This document shows, piece after piece, positions 20,081 through 30,600 of a DNA stretch of 64,000 nt. A program made the translations under genes and the position numbers. Under the pieces are notes generated by a model that had not been told where the DNA came from, made no database searches, and worked only from the letters and a program-made list of their open reading frames with translations. Positions within the stretch are counted from its first letter, which is position 1, and each line of letters starts with the position of its first letter. The DNA is from Calamus simplicifolius (Eukaryota; Streptophyta; Magnoliopsida; Arecales; Arecaceae), in assembly GCA_900491605.1 (NCBI GenBank), contig UESW01004012.1, positions 339,920 through 403,919 of the forward strand. Direction: 5' to 3'.

Positions 20081-20086
20081 AATAAA
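20081..20086 (+). terminator. Poly(A) signal after small ORF 3
   Basis: TTAATTAATAAATACAAAG carries AATAAA 64 bp after the stop codon and follows a pyrimidine-rich stretch. Confidence 0.5.
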
Positions 20087-20599
20087 TACAAAGTTTTATC
20101 ATACTGTGTATCCAGTTGTTCTCAGAGCATTTGCGAATGTTGGGTCGGTTTTTCCCGGTTACCCAAGTCCGAGCTAGGTCTTGTGAGACCACGGTTGGGC
20201 TTAATTAGGGCGCGCGAGCTACTCGAATCCGGACGTAGCTTGGGAGGACACTTAGGTCGGTCGGGGCTTATGAGCTGTCTGAATCCGAAACAAGTTTTCC
20301 TAGGGGGAGACTGGTCTCTGCCCGGACTAGCGGCGGACCTAGGTGATCCTTTAGGAGTCCCCTTACTTCCTCCGGAGTATCAGGAGGCCTTTGTATTCAT
20401 TTATAGGGTATTCGAGAAGTCATCCTGCTTCAACGATGTCCTGAAGCACGACTAAGGCGCGAGGACTTTGCCCCTTCGGCCGATGGTTCGGCAGTCGAAT
20501 GCGACCAGGGCGCGAGGATGTTACCCGGTAGGCCCGAGGAGCTTGATAGCTAAGGTCGCTCCCTGGTTTTAGCCGAGGTTTTGAGCGGCAGGGTGTAGT

Positions 20600-20860
20600 C
20601 CTTGGCTTTGGCCAAGGTTCGGAGAATTCGTTACTCGGCCCCGCCGGGGTTCGGAGATTTTGTTGCTCGGCCCAGCCGAGGTTCGGAGAATTTGTTGCTC
20701 GGCCCAGCCGAGGTTCGGAGAATTGGTTGCTCGGCCCAGTCGAGATTCGGAGAATTCGTTGCTCGGCCCAGCCGAGGTTCGGAGAATTCGTTGCTCGGCC
20801 CGGCCGAGGCTCGGAGAATTCGTTGCTCGGCCCGGCCGAGGCTCGGAGAATTCCTGTTCA
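20600..20860. repeat. 32-bp hairpin minisatellite, eight copies
   Basis: Unit: GGTTCGGAGAATTCGTTGCTCGGCCCAGCCGA, with GGTTCGG starts at 20616, 20648, 20680, 20712, 20744, 20776, 20808 and 20840, an exact 32-bp period. Each has the inverted pair CTCGGC/GCCGAG. Protein frames across it on both strands are repeat artefacts. Confidence 0.93.
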
Positions 20861-21022
20861 GATAGATAATTCGATCGTGCCGAGGATTGGCGAGCAGCAC
20901 CTGTTTCTTTTTGTAATCTTCGGCAATATAAAATATGATGATTCATGTTGCGAATTACGAAAACATGTGCTGCTAGGAAGGTATAGTGAAGTATATCGAA
21001 ATGGGCTTATAAAGGACATACC

Positions 21023-22112
21023 CTATTGATAATACTTACGGAGATTGTCTGAGTTCCATGTCCGAGGGATGGACTTCCCGTTCAAATCTTGCAGCTGGTA
21101 GGTTCCCGGTTCAACAATCTCCGTCACTTGATATGGGCCTTCCTAGTTTGGTGCCAGTTTTTCTTGTTCCAGCGGTTTTGAGACAGAGGCTTTCCGGAGA
21201 ACAAGATCGCCGGGCAGGAAGGCTTTCCCTTTGACTCTGGAGGCGTGGTAGTGGGCCACTCTTTGTTGATATGCAGCCACTCTGATCCGGGCCTTCTCTC
21301 TGATCTTCTCTATTAGGTCGAGGTTGGTGCGGAGCTGTTCGTCGCTAGCTTCCTCTGAGTAGCTTTTCACCCGCAGCGAAGGGAGGCCTATCTCTACGGG
21401 GATAACGGCCTCCGTGCCAAAGGCCATCCGGAATGGGGTTTCGCATGTAGGGACTCTCGGGGTGGTGCGGTAGGCCCACAAGACATGGTGCAGCTCATCC
21501 GCCCACCTGCCTTGGGCTCTGGAAAGGCGAGCTTTGATCCCCTAAAGGAGGGTCCTGTTGGTTACTTCCGTTGCTCCGTTGGCTTGTGGATGCTCGATCG
21601 AGGTGAGGTGGTGATGGATTCTGTGCTCCTCACAGAACTGGCGGAACTTAGAGTTGTCGAATTGCTTGCCGTTATCGGTGATTATGGTATGCGGGAGGCC
21701 GAATCGGTAGATGATGGACCTCCATACAAAATCTCTGGCCCATGCTTCGGTTATTTGTGCAACCGCCTCCGCCTCGACCCATTTAGTGAAGTAGTCAATG
21801 GCGACGAATAAAAATTTTCGCTGCCCCGTGACGAGCGGGAACGGGCCGAGGATGTCCATCCCCCACTTGGCGAACTGCCAAGCGGAGGATATAGGAATCA
21901 GGCTTGCGGAGGGGAGCCTTTGAATGCTTGAGTGCCTCTGGCATGGGTCGCAAGCTTGGACAAGGTCGTCTGCATCCTTCTGCATAGTCGGCCAGTATAG
22001 CCCTGTCGTAGCACCTTGTGGCATAGGGACCGGCCTCCCAGATGGTTGCCGCAAATCCCTTCGTGCACTTCACGGAGAGCATAATCTGCTTCGGATGGAC
22101 GGAGGCATCTGA
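21023..22112 (-). pseudogene. Element A integrase
   Basis: Minus-strand order: HHCC zinc finger (EGICGNHLGG...CDPCQRH), core with WGMDILGPFP (first Asp), TIITDNGKQFD (second Asp) and EHPQANGATEVTNRTLL (Glu), then the tail WAYRTTPRVPTCETPFRMAFG. The last part (LAPN, then EGPYQVTEI...NLRKYYQ) follows an in-frame stop near 21145. A stop and frameshift also sit around 21545. The TTP-PTGETPF-like tail is standard for Tat and Athila integrases. There is no chromodomain, unlike element B. Confidence 0.88.
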
Positions 22113-23181
22113 GCAGTGGCATGGAGAAGGATCGTTTGTAGAGCTGATCGTCGATCAGCACGTAATGGGTGGCCTGCAGCTTTAGCTTTCTAGCCTCTCT
22201 CCGGTCAGGTGGGAGCGACCCTTCTTTGAGGTACTTCAGGATGGAATCGAACCATGATGGTTCGACTTCGACTTGTCTTATTCGGTCGGCTTTCGCGATG
22301 CTGGGTTTCTCCAGGGTCTCCAGGTGGAACTTTTGTTCGGTGTCCATTGACTCCGCGGTCGCTAATCGGGACAGTAGGTCGGCACGGGCGTTCTCGGATC
22401 TGGGAATCCGAGTGATCTCAAACTCGGAAAAATGGGGAAGCACGCTCCGCACCTCTTGAAGATATCGAACCATGTTCGGCTCCCGAGCCTCAAATTCTCC
22501 TCGTACATGGCCAGCCACTAGCTGAGAGTCGGTGAAGGCGTTAAGCTTCTCCACCTTCAGGTTGCGGGCGATTCGGAGACCGGCTAGCAGGGCTTCGTAC
22601 TCAGCTTCGTTGTTGAAAACCGGGAAAGAGAACCGGACGCTATATTCAAAGGTTGCCCCCTCCGGATTGGTGAGAACCAGGCCCGCACCGGAGCGATGAG
22701 CATTGGACGACCCGTCGACATGGAGGAGCCACCGGGCTCCAGAATTTGGTTCCTCGAGGGAGTCCGGGGTGGAACCGTCCTCCGGGATGGTACACTCGAG
22801 GAGAAAATCGGCTAGCACTTGAGCTTTGATGGCCGGGCGAGGCTGAAAACGAATGTCATGCTCGCTTAGCTCGACGGCCCATTTGGTCATTCTTCCTGAT
22901 GTCTCGGGGCGGTGGGCCACCGTCTTGATGGGTTGGTCAGTCAGGACCATCACAGAATGTGCCTGGAAGTACGGCTGCAGCTTCCGCACTGAGGTGATCA
23001 AGGCCAACACCATTTTTTCAATCCTGCTATATCTTGTCTTCGCATCGCGGAGCAGCTTGCTGACATAGTATATCGGCTTTTGGACCTTGCTTTTCTCTCT
23101 GACTAGCACCTTCTGAAACAGCCAGGTACAAGAATAGGGTCTCGCCTGGGCTTGGACTGCTAAGGAGTGGGGGCGAGCCAA
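21898..23181 (-). pseudogene. Element A RNase H and second (archaeal-type) RNase H
   Basis: The 427-residue frame covers a degenerate RNase H in which the usual first-Asp motif TDAS is replaced by LYLAVSEGA just upstream. A full second RNase H follows: LLHVDGSSNAHRSGAGLVL (first Asp), NEAEYEALLAGLRIA (Glu), FTDSQLVAGHVRGEF (Asp) and NARADLLSRLAT (last Asp). The dual RNase H arrangement is the defining feature of Tat elements, where the second domain is thought to take over activity. The frame then enters the integrase zinc finger and is lost there. Confidence 0.88.
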
Positions 23182-24248
23182 GGTATTTCTTGAGATCTTG
23201 AAATGATTTTTGACATTCAGGGGTCCATCGAAAGTTCTTAGCCGACCGGAGAGTTTTGAAGAAGGGGAGGCATCTTTCGGCCGAACGCGCCACGAAACGG
23301 TTGAGGGCCGCTATCCTCCCAGTTAGGCGTTGGACCTCTTTAATGGATGCCGGGGGCGCCATTTGTTGGAGAGCTTGAATCTTCTGGGGGTTAGCTTCGA
23401 TGCCTCGCTGGGAGACCATGAAGCCGAGAAACTTTTCGGAGTTAATGCCGAAGGCGCATTTGGTCGGATTGAGCCTCATCCCATATTTGCGCAGCGTTGC
23501 AAAGCTCTCCGAGAGGTCCTCGACATGCCGTGATGCTTCTTTACTCTTGACTAGCATGTCATCCACGTACACCTCCATATTTCGGCCGATTTGATCCTTG
23601 AACACTTTGTTAACCAGCCTTTGGTAGGTGTCACCTGCATTTTTAAGACCAAAGGGCATGACGCGGTAACAGTAAGTACCTCGGTCGGTTATGAAGGCGT
23701 TCTTTTCTTCATCCTCGGGGGCCATCCGGATCTGATTGTAGCCTGAATAAGCGTCCATGAATGACAGCATTTGATGGCCTGAGGTGGCGTCCACGAGCTG
23801 GTCGATCCGGGGAAGAGGGAAGCTGTCTTTCGAGCAGGCTTTGTTAAGGTCGGTGAAGTCGTTGCAAATCCTTCACTTGCCGTTCAATTTTTTCACCATG
23901 ACGACGTTTGATAGCCAACTTGGATAATTTACCTTCCGGACGAAGTTCGCCTTGATGAGTTTGCCTATCTCTTCTTCAATGGCCCTTCTGTCGTTCCAAG
24001 GCGAAGCTTCTCTTCTTCTGCTTGACGGGCCTGTGCATCTCGTCCACGTTGAGATGATGAACGAGAATCTTGGGGCTGATCCCCGGCATGTCAGAGGCGG
24101 ACCAGGCGAAGATGTCAGCGTTGCTTCTGAGAAACCTGATCAATCTGTGCCGAGGTTCGCCCTTGAGCAGCGATCCGATTTTTATAGTTCGGTCGGGACG
24201 AGCCTCATCCAATGGCACCTCCTCCAGCTCCTCGACTGGTTCTCCTTG
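23027..24248 (-). pseudogene. Element A reverse transcriptase
   Basis: In order on the minus strand: the leader (PGISPKILVHHLNVDEMHRP), the fingers with an in-frame stop after VKKLNGK at about 23880, FMDAYSGYNQIRMAPEDEEK, VMPFGLKNAGDTYQRLVNK, the active site VYVDDMLVKS with both Asp residues, and the connection domain. A frameshift near 23090 separates it from RNase H. Several stops look like CGA/CAA/TGG decay. Confidence 0.88.
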
Positions 24249-25121
24249 CTATTCGGCGAAGTCCTCCCGAGCGTCTAACCCGTCAACCTCCAGCACTCTG
24301 GATTGAAGGCTGGTGATGAAGCATTGCTGAGCCATAGCTTGACTTTCTCGAACAATTCCAACTCCCTGTTCGGTAGGGAATTTCATGGACAAATGTGGGA
24401 TGGAGACAACTGCCTTGAGGGACATTAGGCCGGGCCTGCCGAATTTTGCGTTGTATGGGAACCTTAGTTTGGTCACTAGGAAGTCCGTGTAAACAGTGGC
24501 CACAAGGGGCCAGGCTCCTGCGCGGACCGTCAGGGTGACGACCCCTTTCGGGATGATGACGTCGCCTGTGAATCCCATTAGGGTGGAATCCACGGCTCGA
24601 AGGTTTTCCATGAGTAGTTTCATCTTGGCAAACACATCGAGGTACAGAACATTCACCGAACTTCCACTGTCAACAAGGATCCGGCTTACATCATAGTTAT
24701 TTAAATTAAGGGATACAACTAATGCGTCATCATGGGGGAACTGTATCCCTTGGAGATCATCGTCGGAGAAAGAGAGCTCACCGATCCGCGCCTTCTTCGG
24801 AGCCGATCCTTCACCATCGTCCCTGGGGCTCGATCCGCCGGCCTCTTCGATCATGTTGATGCGGCCGATCACGGGCGGATTTGTTGGAGGAGGTTGTTGA
24901 GGTTCGGGTTGGCGGTCACCTCCTTGTCCTGGCTCGGGCGCCTTCCTGAACTGATTCAGCCGCCCTCGGTAGATCAGCTTTTCGATTTTATTTTTCAACT
25001 GCCAGCATTCTTCAGTATCGTGGCCGTGCTCTCGGTGGTAGCGACAGTACTTGGTGGGGTCTCTTCGGGTCGAGTTCCCTCGGAGAGGAGCTGGCCAGGG
25101 GAGCTGGCGTTCTATCTCCAT
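24249..25121 (-). pseudogene. Element A zinc knuckle and protease (290-residue ORF)
   Basis: It begins MEIERQLPW after the gag body. CRYHREHGHDTEEC is the CHHC-type knuckle usual in Tat/Athila gag. The aspartic protease core is ILVDSGSSVNVLY, with LMGFTGDVIIPKG and the YNAKFGRPGL segment later. The stop at 24249 precedes the RT leader and may be natural decay. The frame is one of the best preserved of element A. Confidence 0.88.
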
Positions 25122-25127
25122 AAGGAT

Positions 25128-26379
25128 CTATGCTCGGGGCATGGTTAGCGGAGTGTAGCGATCAAATCGCCTAGGTGGGCTCAGGGAGCGATTCCTCGGC
25201 AGCAGTGGGGGAGCTCTTTGGCGGCGAGGCGGACTCGGCCGACGGGCGGAACGGTGCCTATCGGGACCTTTGGGCTCCTTCTTTGCCAGCTCGGCGCGGG
25301 CAACTCTTCGCGATTCTTCGACCCTAGCATATTTGTCCGCTAGGGCCATCATATCAGAGAGGTTAGGGGGTAGCTGACTTCCATCGCCAGGTAGAAGTCG
25401 CTTTCCTTTGAGACTCCCCCCGCCAAGGCGGATATAGCCACCTCATGATTGAGGTGGTCCACCTCCAGCATGGCCTTATTAAAACGGCCAAGATAACTTC
25501 TCAAAGACTCTCCCTCTCTCTGCTTGACTTCGGAGAGGGAGTCAGATCTCCGTCGGTGGCGGCGGCTGCTGATAAACTGGCCAATAAAAAGATGGCTCAG
25601 CTCGTCAAATGAATCAATGGAACCTGGCTTCAAGGCATTGAATCATGTTCGGGCAGATCCTCTGAGGGTGGAGGGGAAAGCACGGCAGAGGATCGCGTCG
25701 GATGCTCCGTGGAACATCATTATTGACCGGAAGCTGCTGAGATGGTCATCCGGGTCAGAAGAGCCGTGGTAGGGTTCGACGGCTGACAGCTTAATATGGG
25801 AGGGAATTACTTCCTCCATAATCCCTTTGGAGAAAGGGATGCCCTGCTCCGCCTTGGGCTGAGGTGGATGGGCCTGCTTGGCAGCGTCCAGCTCCTGACA
25901 CATCTCCTGCATCTGTCGACGGATCTCATCTTCAGCGGTCAGAGGAGGAGCTTGGTGAGGGGAACGCAGTGACGACATCGAATCATGGTGAGAGGACACT
26001 GAGGAGGGGGTCCGGGCTTGTCGAGATCTGGATGGATCCCTGTCGTAGCCACCTCGCGGGACTGGTTTGTCCCCTCTGGGTCGATGTGGGGGGTCTGCGG
26101 CTTCATGCGGACCGGAGGAGGAAGTCGCCGGTGAAGAAGAAATCGCGGCCTCCTTATGAAGGTACGAAGCGGGAGGAGCTGCGAAACGCTCCTGGACCAG
26201 GTGGGTCAGGGCCTGGACTTGCTAGACCAGCGAGGCAAACTGGTCCTGGGTCACCGGGATGGCTGGCGGCGACGAGGTTTCAATTGATGGAGGCGTGGCG
26301 CTATACTGCTCACCGGATCAGGTCTCTGAGAAGCGGCCTGGTCTTGGGCTTCAGAGGTTGCTCTTCTTCGATTGGCCAT
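25128..26379 (-). pseudogene. Element A gag
   Basis: The start is taken at the ATG at 26379 (MANRRRATSEAQDQ), matched by MAKQKRATSNAPDQ in element C. The gag core includes FRSIMMFHGASDAILCRAFP, an in-frame stop where a Trp is expected (ART-stop-FNAL) near 25640, DELSHLFIGQF, ESLRSYLGRFNKAMLEVDHL and MMALADKYARVEESRR. Several frames are needed to read through. The 26000-26300 segment is badly decayed. Confidence 0.85.
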
Positions 26380-26447
26380 TAGAGAGGTTCTACTCCAGAT
26401 CAAGATCCTTATCTCCTTTCTTCAAGTTTTAACGGGACTTGAGGGCC

Positions 26448-26463
26448 CTTCCTCTAGTGCCAA
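26448..26463 (-). other. Primer binding site of element A
   Basis: The minus strand reads TTGGCACTAGAGGAAG starting two bases inside the 5' LTR border. Element C has TTGGCGCTAGAGGAAG at the same position. The tRNA is not identified with certainty. Confidence 0.7.
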
Positions 26464-26762
26464 TCTGTTGCTGCCGGGATCCGTCCTCCAACTCGGGTGC
26501 AGTCGATCTTCTGGGGCGGACCTGCACAGAAGTCCTCACGCAAGAGAGGCGTTGGGGGTGGCCCTCCGCGGAAGACCCTCCGACGCTCAAGTCAGTAGGG
26601 GGAATCGGCGATCAACAGAAAACGGGGAGGTGGATCTCTCCGGAGAGTCTCCAGAGGCTGCCGATCGGGAGCTCACAAAGGGGGAGCGCCGACGAGCAGC
26701 AGGGGAGAGTGGAAGAGTGAGTGTGAGAGTGAGCGCATACCTGAGGAAATCTGAGAGTGTCA

Positions 26763-26770
26763 TATTTATA
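26763..26770 (-). promoter_or_regulatory. TATA box in element A 5' LTR
   Basis: The minus strand reads CTATAAATATGAC, the same site as in the 3' LTR. It would drive gag-pol transcription leftward. Confidence 0.6.
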
Positions 26771-27064
26771 GGTTGTCACCTGTATCTTGAGCGCCTTCTG
26801 GAAGGTTCGAGGGTTGTTAGGATACGGAGATGGATCGAATTAGGCCGTTGTGGGGCCGTTGGGATCCGTATCTTGTTTGTTAAGGGATCGACGGCTAGGA
26901 GAGCTCCTCGATGGCTTGAGATCTGGTAGGCGCGTAGATTCCAAGTAGCCGTATTAGGTTCTAGACCACTTCTCAACATGATTCTTTGTCTGAGATGCTG
27001 TTACGATAGGCCTAGGCTCTCCTGCGCCAGGTTCCGCTGGGGTGAGTATCGGATTATGGATCGT

Positions 27065-27316
27065 TCGGGAAAGACGAGCTATGGAGAAAGCCGAGCTATG
27101 AAGAAGACCGAGCTATGGAAGCTCGGAGAGAGTCGAGCTATGGAAGCCCGAAGAAGACGAGCTATGAAGAAGACCGAGCTATGGAAGCTCGGAGAGAGTC
27201 GAGCTATGGAAGCCCGGAGGAGCCGAGCTACGGGAAGCTCGGGGAAGCCGAGCTATGGGAGCTCGGGGAAGACGAGCTGCGGGAAGCTCGGGGGAAACGA
27301 GCTACGGGAAGCTCGG
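27065..27316. repeat. Minisatellite in element A 5' LTR
   Basis: About ten units of the GAGCTATGG..AAGCTCGG type, against about twenty in the other LTR. Confidence 0.9.
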
Positions 27317-27400
27317 GAACATCATGGCGGGCGGAAGGACGGGGTCGGTCTTAGCCTCCTCGCACGAATATTGACGCAATGACGATTTTACCCCCCAACA

Positions 27401-27405
27401 AATAT
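27401..27405. repeat. Target site duplication of element A, right copy
   Basis: AATAT directly follows ...CCCCCCAACA and is identical to 1203-1207. Confidence 0.9.
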
Positions 27406-27622
27406 TGTTAGAATCGTTATGTTGTGCTTGTTTTGATGAATTATCTGTTGGAATTATGCTGATTGGAGCTGTTCAGCATTACTTCTATGCTTGATGATAT
27501 GAATTGATCTACAGCAGAATTCAAGAAACCAAGAATGTCATGCAATGTTTTCCTGGTTCAACTGGGTGGCTTACTGCTAGATCTATTTAGAATTATTTTG
27601 CTAAATGTCTTCAAATATGCAG

Positions 27623-27683
27623 GTGTTTCAATTCTTGTAGTTGTGCTGTCATAGTTAACTTGGCAGCAGAAAATCAAAACTAG
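27623..27683 (+). other. Probable 5' UTR part of the E3 ligase gene after a 3' splice site
   Basis: CAAATATGCAG ending at 27622 is a good 3' splice site. The sequence to the ATG at 27684 has no upstream ATG. This suggests an untranslated first exon farther upstream, beyond element A or in 1-1202. Confidence 0.45.
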
Positions 27684-30600
27684 ATGGAGGTTTTAGTCAA
27701 TCATTCAGAGTCTCCTGTTTGCAACGTGCTTGGTTCAAATGGCCAGGACAAAGAATTGCAGACTGCCACTACATGCAATGATTTATCTTGTAAAAAGTGC
27801 ATTCCCAGTGAAGAAGTGATAGATGGTTTGGATTCTGCTGCCATTGAGAGACTACATAAGGGATTCATGCAGCATGGGTATGCTTATTTCATCTGTTATT
27901 TCTCCATTTTCCCCTTTTTTTGCAAGCAATTATTATCTGGTATTTGAAATTAAGCCAAAAGGTTTGAGTTGCATCATGTTGGGAAATAATTGTATGACAG
28001 AGGTTGTGTAACCTATATATTCAACATCATTGAATATTTAACCTGATCCTGAGATTGCTCTATGGACTTTTGGTTAGGGTTAAGGTTATAACTTTTGACT
28101 CTTAATTCTCACAGATGTTCACATTATCAGCGAAGATGCCGCATTCAAGCTCCCTGCTGCAATGAGATTTTTGATTGCCGACACTGCCACAATGAGGCAA
28201 AGGTTAGTTTATCAGTTTCAATTGTCTAGGTTTTTGGGAATTTCAGTTTTTTTAGTCATACGAGTTTTTTTTTTTTTGGCGAGCAAAATGATGGGGATGT
28301 GACTGTAAAATGTGCATGAGTTTATTGGTTAATAGTCTGTTTATAATAAGTTGCAGGCAGAACATGCCTTTATGTGATCTAGGATTGTATGGTATCTATC
28401 AAATTATTATATGTATTTGGACTTTGAAAATGAACCCACGGGCAAAGATATTGCAATTAGGTAATTCATGGCCATCGTTAATTGTGCAGTAGTTTATAGA
28501 CCTCACTCATTTGGTCAGATTTGTTTTTGTTCTTTTGCTTTTTCCCTAGGCTAATCTGTTTGATAACTTGTTCTTGCATCATTTTTTTTAAAAAAAATGT
28601 ATATATTTTTCATGCCATCTGATATGAAAAACATATGATAAATATTATGTGTTGGCTTCACAAATATTTGTTTTTCATTCATTTTGATTTTATTCATTCA
28701 TTTTTCCCAAAAATAGGCATTTCTTTTTCTTCCAAGTTAACTTGCATGCCATGTTTTTCAACTTATTGTTTGAAAGTTTTTCATTCTTCACAATTTCTGC
28801 AATGATGGATGTGCATTTTTGGAATTCAGTTTTTCATATGTGGGCTTGATTTTTTTGATACAACCTCTTTTTACTTCCAGCCTAGTCAGAATTTTGAAAG
28901 GTGTATTTCTTTTCTAGACACTCATTATCTAATAAAGCAAGCAATTGTGTGGTGTATTATGATATTGGATAAACATTTGAAAGACTAACGCTTATTGGTT
29001 TGATTGACAGAATTCGATTAATGTTGATCAGAAGCACAGACATGACCTTCCACGTCAGGAAGTGCACCAGGTGGGATTTCCATATCACCATACATTTTAG
29101 GTGAAACAATTTTACGATTATGAAACTCTTCATAAGACATTTAACTTAAATTTGTAATTTATATGTCAGGTCATATGTTCGTTATGCAGCACTGAACAAC
29201 AGGCGAGGGTCTGCCTACAGACTGGTTTTCATCCAGCATCTCTATGTTGTATCACTGGCATTGTGGCATTGTCTAATGATTTGTAACAGTAGCATCCGTA
29301 TATAGTGTTGTCAAGATGCTTGCAAACAAGTGACAGCTGTTAGGCTATGATTATATTTTATGTTTAGGAGTAATTTATGAACTGTCCACAGTGTCAGTTG
29401 CTTATGTCATCTTTTGGTTTCGTTTTCATGTATTGACAACAGGTTCAGCAAGTGTGCATCAATTGTGGTGCTTGCATGGGGAAATACTTCTGTGAGACTT
29501 GCAAATTGTATGATGATGATGTCAGTAAGCAAATTGCATCCTGAAAACTTCACTTCTTCCTCTTCTTCCTTTTTTTTTTTTTCCCCTGTGCAGTCTTGAA
29601 ATTCTTTTTCCCCTTGTATCGAAATTCATATTTATATTTAATTTCTCAGACATCAAAAAAACAGTACCACTGCAGTGGTTGTGGAATCTGCAGGTTTGTT
29701 CTCACCTTTGCTTACCTGCTTATATTTTGCTTATAAATAGTGTGGCTATTTGATATCAAGGTAACTCATATAGGTATGGCATGAAAATTTTTCTTTTGAC
29801 AGGATTGGTGGGCGGAAAAATTTCTTCCATTGCTATACATGTGGTAATGCCCATGATCTTATATTTGCTGGGATGATTTCTTTTCTCAACCATTATTTTC
29901 ATCACGCAAGTTTTGGTGCTTTATTTAGTCATCTCTTCTGGTTCTCTCTAGAATGCCTGTACTAGGAACCTGTTGAAGGTATGCCTTATCTTCCTGATAT
30001 TGGGAGAAAATAGTATTATTAAACCTGTTTTATTTATTTTGATTTGTTTTGCTTTTTATTCATATCCAGTGCTGCCGGGCTGTGTCCTGTATGCTTAGTC
30101 TTGGTTTTACATATTTGTCTTTCCAATATGGTACCAGCATCTGTAATTGTATCCCAAATAATTCAAACTTCCCTAAATTCTTCTCTGTGGTTTTATAGAC
30201 TTCCATCAGGAGTGTTCATTCCATAAGATTTGCTGGTGTGCAGCATAGCTACAATGTAGTCCATCTTTTGACCATCCTTGTTCCCTAGTAGTGAATTTGC
30301 TGTACCGTGCAGCAGTATTCTATGTTGTTAATGTTGGCAAAGGACATGTATATGGCTGTTGCAATTACTTTGACTTCACAGGCTGATCTTCCATTCTTCT
30401 CTGAACTAAAGTTCAATTTATATGCATGGTGCACGTGTTCATCAAATATTGTTTTTGCTCATTGTCCAACATCTGTTGCTGATTTATTTTTCCCTGGTTC
30501 ATTTTCTTTTCAAATTGCAGGTTGTTGTTATTCGATCATATTAAAGAACAGCCATCCGTGTGTGGAAGGAACAATGCATCATGATTGCCCTGTATGTTTT

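Larger units (their letters stand above)
1208..27400 (-). mobile_element. Element A: Tat-type Ty3/gypsy LTR retrotransposon with antisense gene module
   Basis: A full-length insertion with LTRs at 1208-2372 and 26466-27400 and a 5-bp duplication. On the minus strand the order is gag, CHHC zinc knuckle and protease, RT, degenerate RNase H, a second RNase H (VDGSS...GAGLVL type) and integrase. The order RT-RNaseH-second RNaseH-INT is the hallmark of the Tat lineage of plant Ty3/gypsy elements. Between integrase (end about 21023) and the 3' LTR lies a long region whose genes read on the plus strand. Without nested element B (about 4217-14888) the element is roughly 15.5 kb. Gag and pol are broken by stops and frameshifts, so it is not autonomous today. 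Confidence 0.93.
26466..27400 (-). repeat. Element A 5' LTR (935 bp)
   Basis: It matches 1208-2372 with TGTTG/CAACA ends and is followed by the AATAT duplication at 27401. It is shorter than the other LTR only because its minisatellite is contracted. As the 5' LTR of a minus-strand element, its promoter reads away from the host gene. Confidence 0.93.

Noticed and set aside
20600..20860. CRISPR-like regular repeats
   Set aside because: Units are contiguous with no unique spacers, and the context is a plant retrotransposon.
20569..20946. Repeat-containing open frames on both strands (SEPRPGRATNSP... and GPAEVRRI...)
   Set aside because: They are produced by the 32-bp tandem array, which has no stop in several frames. 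There is no start context or conservation.
30044..30226. An extra coding exon in the 677-bp intron of the E3 ligase gene
   Set aside because: The flanking exons join in frame and give the conserved CYTC|GCCYS sequence, so no exon is needed. The open frame has no splice sites that fit.
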